From: Corynebacterium suranareeae
GTDB lineage: Bacteria; Actinomycetota; Actinomycetes; Mycobacteriales; Mycobacteriaceae
Reading direction: 5' to 3'
DNA length: 64,000 bases
Assembly: GCF_002355155.1 (NCBI RefSeq)
Contig: NZ_AP017369.1
Location: 3,100,001 to 3,164,000 of the forward strand
A program made the position numbers and the translations under genes. Below, one piece after another: positions 56,427-64,000 of this stretch. Below the pieces are notes generated by a model that saw only the letters and a list, made by a program, of their open reading frames with translations, ran no database searches and was not told where the DNA came from. Numbering within the stretch: the stretch's first letter is position 1; each line of letters opens with the position of its first letter.

Positions 56427-56967
56427 GATCAGAAAGCCCCAGCAAGCTGCGGTATGGAAGGCCTTCGGCGGCGATGACCTCATCTGCACCAGTTGCACGG
56501 TCCACCACAGTGGCCACGCCAACTACTTCAATTCCGGCTTCACGCAGCGCGGCGACTGCAGTCAACGGGGAGTTTCCGGTGGTGGTGGTATCTTCCACCA
56601 CAAGCACCTTCTTGCCTGTGAGATCCGGACCTTCGATGCGACGCTGCATGCCGTGCTTCTTTGCCTCTTTGCGCACAACAAACGCGTTGATCTCACGGCC
56701 ATCGGCATGCATGATCGCAGTAGCCACTGGATCCGCACCCAAGGTCAACCCACCTACGGCGTCATAATCCCAATCCGCAGTCACCTCACGCAGCAACTGG
56801 CCAATCAACCGAGAAGCACGCGCATGCAAGGTAGCGCGACGAACATCAATGTAATAATCCGCCTTCTTACCTGAAGACAAGGTAACTTCACCGTGAACAA
56901 CAGCAAGTTCCTTGATTAGTTCTGCAAGCTCAGCGCGCGCTTGTGCATTAATGGATGGAGACGACAT
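56413..56967 (-). CDS. pyrE: Orotate phosphoribosyltransferase
   Basis: A 184-residue enzyme that joins orotate to PRPP to make OMP in pyrimidine synthesis. The PRPP motif VLVVEDTTTTGNSP is complete, and KKADYYIDVRRATLH and YDAVGGLTLGADPVA are typical. It lies upstream of the SpoU methyltransferase gene and downstream of the acidic membrane protein gene. Confidence 0.95.
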   Translation of the reverse strand: MSSPSINAQARAELAELIKELAVVHGEVTLSSGKKADYYIDVRRATLHARASRLIGQLLREVTADWDYDAVGGLTLGADPVATAIMHADGREINAFVVRKEAKKHGMQRRIEGPDLTGKKVLVVEDTTTTGNSPLTAVAALREAGIEVVGVATVVDRATGADEVIAAEGLPYRSLLGLSDLGLN

Positions 56968-57066
56968 GAAAGTAGCCCAGCCCTTTCCCTTTTTTAGATA
57001 ACGAGGTTTTATCCGCTTTGTTACAGCATAGAACCTCGGGTGGACACGACTAAAAAGAAGTTGTTT

Positions 57067-58365
57067 TTACCACTTCGTTGGAGGCTCATCAGTATCATCA
57101 GAATCTTTAAAAATACTGGACTGACCATTAAGATCACGAACCACCCGTGTGCCATACAGATCATTCGGTCGCTCTGGATCACCTTCCGCGATTGACTCCA
57201 CATCATCTGCGCCTAAGGAACACGGTTCTACAACACCACGACTTTCCTGCACACCTCGCACCGGCATCTGCAAAGGCTCCTCCGGCCTGATCACCAAGGG
57301 CTGCGACAGGTCTTCTTCTGAAGCATTGGGGACAAATTCCGGTTTCTCAGGTTCTTCTGGCTTCAACCGGCTGGGCTCAAAATGCTTCAACTCCAAACTG
57401 TGAGCACGCGCCGACCTCGGAGGCAACGTAAACGATGCATCCGTCAGCAGCGCCAACGGCTGCAAAATATCTTCCCAATCCGCAGGAGTCGACCCCTTGA
57501 TTGTCTCTGCCAACACCCAATCAGATTCCATCCACACCGCTGTCACAGCTTCAGGCATCGCATCCAATCCGACACGAATACGTTCATCGACAAACCGTTG
57601 CGCAACCCCAGCCACATTGCTGAGCAGGCGGAATCCAGACACCGTATCGACTTCTACCAAATCATCAGACTCTTCACGGTCAGGATCATTCGGTTGCTCA
57701 CCCCGGCGCGCATCGATAACCACATCAGAGGTAATTCCGCGACGCATCGCCATCACAGGCACACCCGCCAAATCCACAAGATGCGTTTCATAGCCTTCAG
57801 CCATGCCGCTGACCACATCACGGGCCACAGCACCCGTCGACGCCGCCCCCCTTGACCATTCATCGGTTAAAAAGGCATCTTCTTTAATGAAATCGAAGTG
57901 ATGCTTTGCCGCCCAATTCTTGCGTTCGCGGCGCTGCGAACCAGGGAAAGAACTCAAAAAAGAATGCTTATCGACGCCCCGATGCTCCTCATCCGCCACC
58001 ACTTCAGGGGTGTCCTGGTTTTCTGGTGGTTCCAGTGCCTCTGGTGTTTCTGACGCTTCTGGGGTTTCCGGGACTTCTTCAACCTCAGGTAACTCGGCCA
58101 ATGCGTCTTCCACATCAGTGTCGAGCTCTGGAGAGTCATCGAAATAAATGTCTTGAGCATGGTCTGGCTCAGGTTCCGGCTCTAGTTCCGGTTCTGGCTT
58201 AGGCTCAGGCTCTGGTTCTATTTCAGGCACAGCTGTTTCAACAGGCGCTTGCTTTTCTGCCTGTGGCGCTGCTGATTTAGCCGTCTGCTTAGCCGAGTCA
58301 GCACGCCACAGCATGATGCCGGCCACCAGAATTAAAGCGGCGATGATCAAGACACTTATTTCCAT
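57067..58365 (-). CDS. Acidic single-span membrane protein
   Basis: The ATG at 58365 gives 432 residues; a GTG one codon earlier is possible. An N-terminal span (about 3-20, VLIIAALILVAGIMLW) is followed by ~100 residues rich in Pro and Glu (EPEPEPKPEPELEPEPEPDH and onward). A soluble domain then starts at ~140 (HFDFIKEDAFLTDEWSRG, VVSGMAEGYETHLVDLAGVP) and ends with an acidic Pro-rich tail. It is recognised only as an actinobacterial conserved protein; a similar gene lies between pyrE and clpB in mycobacteria (Rv0383c, recalled). Its function is unknown. Confidence 0.8.
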   Translation of the reverse strand: MEISVLIIAALILVAGIMLWRADSAKQTAKSAAPQAEKQAPVETAVPEIEPEPEPKPEPELEPEPEPDHAQDIYFDDSPELDTDVEDALAELPEVEEVPETPEASETPEALEPPENQDTPEVVADEEHRGVDKHSFLSSFPGSQRRERKNWAAKHHFDFIKEDAFLTDEWSRGAASTGAVARDVVSGMAEGYETHLVDLAGVPVMAMRRGITSDVVIDARRGEQPNDPDREESDDLVEVDTVSGFRLLSNVAGVAQRFVDERIRVGLDAMPEAVTAVWMESDWVLAETIKGSTPADWEDILQPLALLTDASFTLPPRSARAHSLELKHFEPSRLKPEEPEKPEFVPNASEEDLSQPLVIRPEEPLQMPVRGVQESRGVVEPCSLGADDVESIAEGDPERPNDLYGTRVVRDLNGQSSIFKDSDDTDEPPTKW

Positions 58366-58408
58366 CACATCTCACACCTTACTGGCAGTGCGTACTCAAA
58401 CCAGAGTT

Positions 58409-59233
58409 TTAGGTCTCAATAGGGTTTTTCGGATTCGCGCTCCACTGCGACCAACCCGCAAAATAGTGGCTCGCCCCGGTGATTCCAGCATGTTCCATAC
58501 CAGCCAATAGTTGTGAGGAATGGTTACCAGAGCCAGAGTAAACAATGACGTTTTCTCCGCTGGTCACACCCTTCGCTGCAAAAATTGCGCGAATTTCCTC
58601 AGGGGATTTGAACGTAAAATCCTCCTGCAACAATGACTTTGCGTTGATATTGATCGCGCCTGGGATGTGTCCAGATTTTAGATCCAACTTCTCACTGCGC
58701 CCCGCATAACGATTTTCATCACGCGCATCAATCAAAATACCTTGGTGTGCTTTGACATCATCGATCGTCGAAATTGGCAACTGCCCCGGATTGGGCCTCA
58801 CATTGCAAAAGTATGGGAAGTTTCCAGGCCCACCAGCTTGGCCGAAATTAAATTTGTCCCATTTTTCAAAACCACCATCCAAAAGCCGCACATTCGGCAT
58901 GCCGGCCCAGCGAAGAATCCACCACGCTCGTGCTGCATAAAGACCACGACCCTGATCGTAAAGTACGATCTCACGATCAGTATTCAAACCCCATTTTCTA
59001 AAAGAACGCTCCAACAAATTGATAGGCGGCAAAGGATTTCGACCATCTGACGAAGAAGGAAGACCTGCAAGTTCAGTCGCGGGATCACAAAAAATAGAAG
59101 TTGGGATGTGTTGGGAGCAGAACACTGTATGGCCTGCCCCTTCCAACGGTGCCCAGAAGGCGGCAAGAACTGTTTGTTTTTTACCAGCGTGGATTGATTC
59201 AGCAAGGGTGGACGGAGAAATCAACACGGTCAT
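58409..59233 (-). CDS. Rhodanese-like sulfurtransferase lacking the active-site cysteine
   Basis: A 274-residue protein from the ATG at 59233 with two rhodanese domains. The first has CDPATELAG and REIVLYDQGRGLYAARAWW; the second has DARDENRYAGRSEKLD, GHIPGAININ and VIVYSGSGNHSSQLLAGM, then HYFAGWSQWS. Thiosulfate sulfurtransferases have Cys at the start of the last loop (YCGSG); here it is Ser (codon TCT). So sulfur transfer by the usual route seems lost. TAGGCT 7 bp before the ATG suggests leaderless expression. Confidence 0.85.
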   Translation of the reverse strand: MTVLISPSTLAESIHAGKKQTVLAAFWAPLEGAGHTVFCSQHIPTSIFCDPATELAGLPSSSDGRNPLPPINLLERSFRKWGLNTDREIVLYDQGRGLYAARAWWILRWAGMPNVRLLDGGFEKWDKFNFGQAGGPGNFPYFCNVRPNPGQLPISTIDDVKAHQGILIDARDENRYAGRSEKLDLKSGHIPGAININAKSLLQEDFTFKSPEEIRAIFAAKGVTSGENVIVYSGSGNHSSQLLAGMEHAGITGASHYFAGWSQWSANPKNPIET

Positions 59234-59458
59234 ATCCACGAGCCTATGCGTTTATTCCACCTCGTGCAGCGCAGAGCACACAGGCGATTTAACGTGTTGA
59301 GTTTTCCCAAATGGGCCTTTGTATGGTCGAGCTTTGTTTAACCCCTTAGAAACGATTCTAGAGAGTGTCTATTTTGGGGCCAGTGGGTCAGATGTGAAAC
59401 CTGAAAGGTTGCTGATCAAGAATCAGATCACCTAGCACAAGTGAATCTTAAAATCGAA

Positions 59459-59499
59459 CGAATTTTTGCATCACGCCTCCACTTTAATGCAAAAATTCG
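59459..59499 (-). terminator. 13-bp inverted repeat, likely terminator of the HTH gene
   Basis: CGAATTTTTGCAT (minus the first bases at 59459) and ATGCAAAAATTCG pair perfectly around a 15-base loop. AT-rich stem and T-rich flank on the minus strand fit termination of the leftward gene 62 bp upstream, but the low GC makes an operator possible. The rest of this ~330-bp gap has no gene. Confidence 0.5.
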
Positions 59500-59561
59500 A
59501 CCAAAATCGCGAATTCACCTACGAATCGGAACAAATTTTCGCCTATATGTTCCCTTAACCC

Positions 59562-60284
59562 TTATCGCCAGCCACTGGTGAGGTAATCTGCCTCCTCAAA
59601 CATGTGCAGGCTGTGCAAATCGATGACAAGCTGCACCGGCGCCACAAAATTCAAACCATCCTGGGTGTAACTTCCCAGCAATTCAGTAGCAGTCGAGGGG
59701 ACCAGAATAAGATCAGCGTCCTCAACATCAGTTACTACAACGCCGAGGCTGGAAAAATCTAGGTCAGCAGCTGGTTCATGCCACACAATCGAGTTTCCTT
59801 CCAGCAGCTTTCCGATAATCACCGTTGCGGTCGCCGCACCCGAAAGCGCCCATTTGATGCCACGCTGTTGGAAAAATTCCGGGAGTTCCGCAAGGCCGGT
59901 GGGGTGTAGTTTCACAAAGTGGGCATCAGGGCGATAAGCAATGCCTTGTAGCGTGCCGGCTTCAGAAACCAGGGTGAGAGGATCGTTGATATTCCACCGG
60001 TCGAAGCGTTTCAGCCAGGCGAGAATTTCTAAATTGTGAGGATTTTCTGGGACGGAATCGTCGATAAGCGTTCTCGCCGCTGCGGCCGCAAAAGGATCGC
60101 ACGCATGGTGCGCGTCTACCGTAATATCAAGGCCGAGCGCCAGCGCGACCTCGCGCAAAGTTGACAGCGTGGGCTCACTGGTGCCATCGCCGACCCTTTT
60201 AAGAGTCGAGCGCGAGACACCGGAACGCCTGGAAATGCGAGTAGGCTGCTCCGCGGCGAGCGCAATGAGATCATCGATGTTCAC
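59562..60284 (-). CDS. HTH regulator with AbiEi-like C-terminal domain
   Basis: The GTG at 60284 gives 240 residues; TAGCAT lies 8 bp upstream, which would make it leaderless (an ATG 36 bp earlier is the alternative). Residues ~5-55 are an XRE-type helix-turn-helix (RISRRSGVSRSTLKRVGDG). The C-terminal half (KWALSGAATATVIIGKLLEG, DADLILVPSTATELLG, VAPVQLVIDLHSL) resembles the DNA-binding antitoxin AbiEi of type IV toxin-antitoxin pairs. No AbiEii toxin gene is adjacent. It is divergent from an MFS gene and may regulate it. Confidence 0.7.
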   Translation of the reverse strand: MNIDDLIALAAEQPTRISRRSGVSRSTLKRVGDGTSEPTLSTLREVALALGLDITVDAHHACDPFAAAAARTLIDDSVPENPHNLEILAWLKRFDRWNINDPLTLVSEAGTLQGIAYRPDAHFVKLHPTGLAELPEFFQQRGIKWALSGAATATVIIGKLLEGNSIVWHEPAADLDFSSLGVVVTDVEDADLILVPSTATELLGSYTQDGLNFVAPVQLVIDLHSLHMFEEADYLTSGWR

Positions 60285-60485
60285 ACCACACCATGCTAAT
60301 CTTCCAGGTTTTTCGCCCACGCACCGGCCAAAGCTTTTCGACGCCTCCCTCCCTCAGCCACTCGCCTACGCGGGAAAATTGCGGTATTTTTAGCAGACGC
60401 TGTTCTACGGTTTTTAAGACATCACTTGGGATGTTTTACGGGCGGTCGACCAGGGTTTTCACTCCCCACAATCAGGAGATACCCC

Positions 60486-61865
60486 TTGTCTACATTTCAT
60501 AAAGTTTTACTCAACACCATGCTGGCCAACGTCACCACAGGTTTTTTATTCTTCGCCGTGGTGTTTTGGATGTATCTCTCCACCGGCGATGTCGCACTAA
60601 CTGGCATTGTCAGCGGAATTTACATGGGACTTATTGCAGTATGTTCCATATTTTTCGGCACTGTTGTTGATCACAATTTCAAGAAAAACGTCATGGTGTT
60701 TTCCAGCACCACCACGCTCATCTTCTACTGCTTAAGTGCAGTTGTGTGGGTGTTTTGGCTCGACGAAGACACCTTAAGCATTGGAAATACTGCGCTGTGG
60801 GTGTTTGTATCCTGCATCCTTGTGGGCTCCATTGTAGAACACATGCGCAACATCACGCTGTCTACCGTGGTGACACTTCTTGTCCCCGAAGCTGAACGCG
60901 ACAAAGCAAACGGCCTGGTTGGCGCTGTTCAAGGTGTTGGATTTTTGGTCACCAGCGTCATTGCAGGTTCTGCCATCGGATTTTTAGGCATGGAAGTCAC
61001 CCTCTGGATTTGCCTGGCCCTTTCACTGGTTGCGCTGCTACATCTACTGCCGATCCGCATCAACGAACCTGAAATTATCACCCAGGAAGAAGCCCAACTA
61101 ACACTTGGCGACGACACCATCCCCACCCCTGCATCTGATCTATCAGTTGTATCCAAAGGCATCGACATCAAAGGCTCAATGAAAATCATCTTGAGCGTGC
61201 CGGGCCTACTCGCCTTAATTTTGTTTGCATCATTCAACAATCTGATCGGTGGCGTGTACTCCGCCCTCATGGATCCCTACGGTTTGGAACTTTTCAGCCC
61301 ACAACTCTGGGGCCTACTGCTTGGTCTCACCAGCTTAGGTTTCATCATTGGCGGTGCCGTAATTTCCAAAACTGGCTTGGGTAAAAACCCGGTGCGCACC
61401 TTGCTGCTCGTGAACGTTGGTGTGGCATTCGTAGGCATGCTCTTTGCCATCCGCGAATGGTGGTGGCTCTACATTCTTGGCATTTTCATTTTCATGGCGA
61501 TCACTCCCGCCGCCGAAGCAGCTGAACAAACAATTCTGCAACGCGTGGTTCCATTCCGTCAGCAAGGACGCGTATTCGGATTAGCCATGGCTGTAGAAAT
61601 GGCAGCCAACCCACTATCGACAGTGATCGTGGCAATTCTGGCCGAGGCCTACCTCATCCCATGGATGGCTGGTCCCGGCGCGGAAACATTCTGGGGAATA
61701 ATCCTTGGCGACGGCACCGCCCGCGGCATGGCCTTAATGTTCCTCGCCTCCGGCGCAATCATGCTGGTTGTCGTACTGCTGGCGTTTATGTCCAGGTCCT
61801 ACCGCAAACTCAGCCAGTACTACGCCACCACGCATCAAGACCTTGCCGGATCTGCTGAGAAGTAG
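60486..61865 (+). CDS. MFS transporter
   Basis: A 459-residue, 12-span transporter. The start is a TTG at 60486 because AGGAG (60475-60479) precedes it at ideal spacing and the product then begins with a hydrophobic segment (FHKVLLNTMLANVTTGFLFF). A cytoplasmic loop of ~50 residues between spans 6 and 7 is acidic. The type is the MFS_3-like group of enterobactin or macrolide exporters (TTALIFYCLSAVVW region, VVPFRQQGRVFGLAMAVE). The substrate is unknown. It is divergent from the HTH regulator. Confidence 0.88.
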   Translation: MSTFHKVLLNTMLANVTTGFLFFAVVFWMYLSTGDVALTGIVSGIYMGLIAVCSIFFGTVVDHNFKKNVMVFSSTTTLIFYCLSAVVWVFWLDEDTLSIGNTALWVFVSCILVGSIVEHMRNITLSTVVTLLVPEAERDKANGLVGAVQGVGFLVTSVIAGSAIGFLGMEVTLWICLALSLVALLHLLPIRINEPEIITQEEAQLTLGDDTIPTPASDLSVVSKGIDIKGSMKIILSVPGLLALILFASFNNLIGGVYSALMDPYGLELFSPQLWGLLLGLTSLGFIIGGAVISKTGLGKNPVRTLLLVNVGVAFVGMLFAIREWWWLYILGIFIFMAITPAAEAAEQTILQRVVPFRQQGRVFGLAMAVEMAANPLSTVIVAILAEAYLIPWMAGPGAETFWGIILGDGTARGMALMFLASGAIMLVVVLLAFMSRSYRKLSQYYATTHQDLAGSAEK

Positions 61866-61891
61866 GGGTGATCGTGGGGCCAACTTTTAAA

Positions 61892-61949
61892 ACCAAACCG
61901 GCGTGCCAATAATTTCTGAAATGTGAAATCTTTGTCACGCCTGTTTGGT
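61892..61949. repeat. 58-bp palindromic unit, type A, copy 3
   Basis: Arms ACCAAACCGGCGTGCCAA and TTGTCACGCCTGTTTGGT. The centre (TAATTTCTGAAATGTGAAATC) shows only small differences from type A copy 2 at 28045-28102. It follows the MFS gene by 27 bp. Confidence 0.87.
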
Positions 61950-61986
61950 CTTTGCGGTGCTGCCCGAAATTTGAACCGAGGCCTCC

Positions 61987-62056
61987 GAAAAAGTGCCCTT
62001 CCAAAATCGCTTCTAAGAGCCTTTTAAAGCGCTAGTGATACAAATGTATGTTTGAG
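61987..62056 (+). repeat. Dispersed element C, copy 4 (diverged, shortened)
   Basis: Shares GAAAAAGTGCCCTTCCAAAA, CGCTTCTAAGAGC-TTTTAAAGC and TGATACAAATGTATGTTTGAG with copy 2 but lacks the end with AAACAAGCGATAAACGCC. It lies 37 bp after a type A unit. Confidence 0.6.
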
Positions 62057-62063
62057 ACTTCTT

Positions 62064-62465
62064 CTAGAGAGCCCGGAAGATCACACCTTGAGCATGTAGA
62101 TCATCAAGGAGGTTTTCTAAACCATGCTTTGGGGAATCAGGTGCGATATTGACCGTCAACATTTCTGTCATCGGGGCTTCAACATACAATCCCAGTGATT
62201 CCAATTGGGCGCGCACATGGTCGGCGGCGATGGCGTCGACAAGCACTCGAAGTGTTTTGTTTCCGCCAGCGACCGCCACGTGTTGAAATTCCAAGACTTC
62301 ATCAACATGGTGTGCCCGTACGACATCTCCTAGGGCACAATCCTGGGCGACGGCAGGAAGGGTGGCTACAAGGTAGTAGCCTTCAGCAAGCGGTTCTACG
62401 CCTACCTCTTCAGATTCCACTCCCGGGACATCCAGTGGAATGCGCAGCTTTTCCTGCTTGCCCAC
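62064..62465 (-). CDS. DUF4265-like protein downstream of clpB
   Basis: A 133-residue soluble protein from a GTG, 5 bp after the clpB stop. EEVGVEPLAEGYYLVATLPA and CALGDVVRAHHVDEVLEFQH fit the DUF4265 pattern, and a C-terminal half with LRVLVDAIAADHVRAQLESLG looks ferredoxin-like in fold. The function is unknown. It seems to be the last gene of the clpB operon. Confidence 0.75.
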   Translation of the reverse strand: MGKQEKLRIPLDVPGVESEEVGVEPLAEGYYLVATLPAVAQDCALGDVVRAHHVDEVLEFQHVAVAGGNKTLRVLVDAIAADHVRAQLESLGLYVEAPMTEMLTVNIAPDSPKHGLENLLDDLHAQGVIFRAL

Positions 62466-62470
62466 GTGTG

Positions 62471-64000
62471 TTAGACCGCCCTGGAGACGTCGAGCTTCTG
62501 GCCGCCGTCGGCGACGTCGACAAGCACTGCATCGCCATCGCGGACGTTGCCTGCCAGCAATTCCTTAGCCAAGGTGTCACCGATGGCCTGCTGGATGAGC
62601 CTGCGCAATGGACGAGCGCCATAGGCAGGATCATAACCACGCTCAGCCAACCAGGACTTCGCGCTATCACTCACACGAAGTGCAAGCCTGCGGTTTGCCA
62701 AACGGTCAGTGAGCTGCTTGATCTGGATATCAACGATGCTGGTCAGCTGCTCTGGCGACAGTGGATCAAAGATCACGACATCATCGAGACGGTTGACAAA
62801 TTCAGGCTTGAAGGCCATCTTCACAGCGTCCATCATCTGTTCGCGCGTACCGCCCGCACCCAGGTTGGAGGTGAGGATCAAGATGGTGTTGCGGAAGTCC
62901 ACGGTGCGGCCTTGGCCGTCGGTGAGCCGTCCTTCGTCGAGAACCTGCAGGAGGATATCGAAGACATCGGGGTGGGCTTTTTCAACTTCGTCGAAAAGCA
63001 CCACGGTGTAGGGGCGGCGTCGAACTGCCTCAGTGAGCTGTCCACCTTGGTCGTAACCGACATATCCTGGAGGGGCACCGACCAAACGAGCAACCGAGTG
63101 CTTCTCACCATATTCAGACATATCGATGCGGATCATGGCGCGATCATCATCGAAGAGGAACTCTGCAACAGCCTTAGCAAGCTCTGTCTTACCAACACCT
63201 GTTGGGCCAAGGAAGAGGAAGGAACCGGTGGGTCGATTTGGATCGGCAACACCAGCACGTGAACGACGCACCGCATCAGACACTGCCGTTACTGCCTCCA
63301 GCTGACCGACCACACGGTTGCCCAAGACACGCTCCATGTTCAGAAGCTTTTCGGTCTCACCCTGCATCATCTTGCCTGCTGGGATGCCAGTCCATGCGGA
63401 GACAACATCAGCGATCGTATCCGGAGTGACTTCCTCGGTGAGCATGGCGTTTTCATTGACCCCCACCTTGGATTCGGCTTCTTCGATCTGCTTTTCCAGC
63501 TCAGGAATCCGGCCGTAGCGCAGCTCTGCGACACGTCCGTAGTTACCGTCACGTTCTGCAATATCGGACTCAGAGCGTAGAGATTCCAGTTCTTCCTTCA
63601 TCTCACGGACATCATCAATCGCAGACTTTTCATTTTGCCAACGAGCCTTCAACTCAGAGAGCTTCTCACGTTCATCGGCAAGTTCAGAGCGCAGCTTTTC
63701 CAGGCGTTCTTTAGAAGCGGCATCTGATTCCTTGGAAAGTGCCATCTCTTCAATCTCAAGGCGACGAACAATACGCTCGAGCTCGTCGATTTCTTGAGGT
63801 GAAGAGTCAATCTCCATGCGCAGACGTGACGCAGCTTCATCGACTAGGTCAATAGCCTTGTCTGGCAAGAAACGGCTGGTGATGTAGCGGTTAGAAAGCT
63901 CAGCTGCAGCAACCAATGCGGAGTCCTGAATGCGGACACCATGGTGAACCTCATAGCGCTCTTTCAGTCCACGAAGAATACCCACGGCATCTTCTACAGT
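62471..64000 (-). CDS. clpB: ATP-dependent disaggregase ClpB, C-terminal ~510 residues (start outside window)
   Basis: The frame is open from the stop at 62471 to the window edge, so the N-domain and first Walker A lie outside. Seen here are the end of the first AAA domain ([36 protein letters not shown]), the coiled-coil middle domain, and the second AAA domain with Walker [27 protein letters not shown] and Walker [14 protein letters not shown], then the C-terminal domain ([16 protein letters not shown]). ClpB works with DnaK to rescue aggregated proteins. No HAIR or CIRCE site can be judged because the promoter is not in the window. Confidence 0.96.
   Translation of the reverse strand, partial: TVEDAVGILRGLKERYEVHHGVRIQDSALVAAAELSNRYITSRFLPDKAIDLVDEAASRLRMEIDSSPQEIDELERIVRRLEIEEMALSKESDAASKERLEKLRSELADEREKLSELKARWQNEKSAIDDVREMKEELESLRSESDIAERDGNYGRVAELRYGRIPELEKQIEEAESKVGVNENAMLTEEVTPDTIADVVSAWTGIPAGKMMQGETEKLLNMERVLGNRVVGQLEAVTAVSDAVRRSRAGVADPNRPTGSFLFLGPTGVGKTELAKAVAEFLFDDDRAMIRIDMSEYGEKHSVARLVGAPPGYVGYDQGGQLTEAVRRRPYTVVLFDEVEKAHPDVFDILLQVLDEGRLTDGQGRTVDFRNTILILTSNLGAGGTREQMMDAVKMAFKPEFVNRLDDVVIFDPLSPEQLTSIVDIQIKQLTDRLANRRLALRVSDSAKSWLAERGYDPAYGARPLRRLIQQAIGDTLAKELLAGNVRDGDAVLVDVADGGQKLDVSRAV

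Noticed and set aside
62195..63262. A 355-residue frame opposite clpB
   Set aside because: Antisense shadow of clpB with no family-like motifs.

Overview
The window looks like chromosome from a Corynebacterium very close to C. glutamicum. The basis is the glnX-glnH-pknG cluster beside ackA-pta, a PknG kinase with no rubredoxin motif, RamB-type boxes upstream of pta, moderate GC content and several start codons that directly follow a -10 box (leaderless style). Gene order also recalls, from memory and not from a search, the Mycobacterium tuberculosis Rv0357-Rv0433 region: purA with its divergent neighbour, fba with a GH76 gene, pyrE with a methyltransferase and clpB, pta-ackA, pknG-glnH-glnX-mutT, and xthA-acetyltransferase-def-DUF3263-VirR-type protein-YbdK. 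No rRNA, tRNA, CRISPR array or transposase was seen.

Layout. Positions 1-10,762 hold a leftward, tightly coupled cluster of five unnamed genes: a GGFG-rich three-span membrane protein, a secreted membrane-anchored von Willebrand A (vWA) protein, a 1197-residue tubulin/FtsZ-like protein, a 933-residue protein with two membrane spans, and an acidic-linker protein cut by the window edge. This is the best candidate for an undescribed system. Positions 11-21 kb carry an M20 peptidase, an orphan LeuA regulatory-domain protein behind a structured leader, a complete mrp Na+/H+ antiporter operon with mrpA and mrpB fused, and an AT-rich patch of small genes. Positions 21-28 kb hold two divergent groups: hydrolase/YbdK/VirR-like/DUF3263 to the left, and def/acetyltransferase/xthA/cls to the right. 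Positions 28-34 kb hold drug and phosphate transporters, a PhzF protein with an ABC exporter, and a NUDIX hydrolase. Positions 34-45 kb hold the PknG amino-acid sensing operon, the acetate operon ackA-pta, and fprA. Positions 45-54 kb hold paired lipoproteins, purT, purA, a degenerate lipid-kinase-like protein, a FUSC-type membrane protein and fba. The rest holds a GH76 protein, an rRNA methyltransferase, pyrE, an acidic membrane protein, a rhodanese without its cysteine, an HTH regulator, an MFS transporter, and the start-truncated view of clpB.

How the genes work together. GlnH (lipoprotein), GlnX (membrane) and PknG (kinase) form the known route by which external amino acids control 2-oxoglutarate dehydrogenase through OdhI. 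Pta-AckA sits next to it in central metabolism. The six mrp genes make one large antiporter.

Non-coding structure. Seven palindromic units of exactly 58 bp, paired with 13-14 nt spacers, lie in three intergenic regions. A separate element of about 100 bp lies beside each of these and once alone. Together they form a composite dispersed repeat resembling bacterial REP/BIME arrays.
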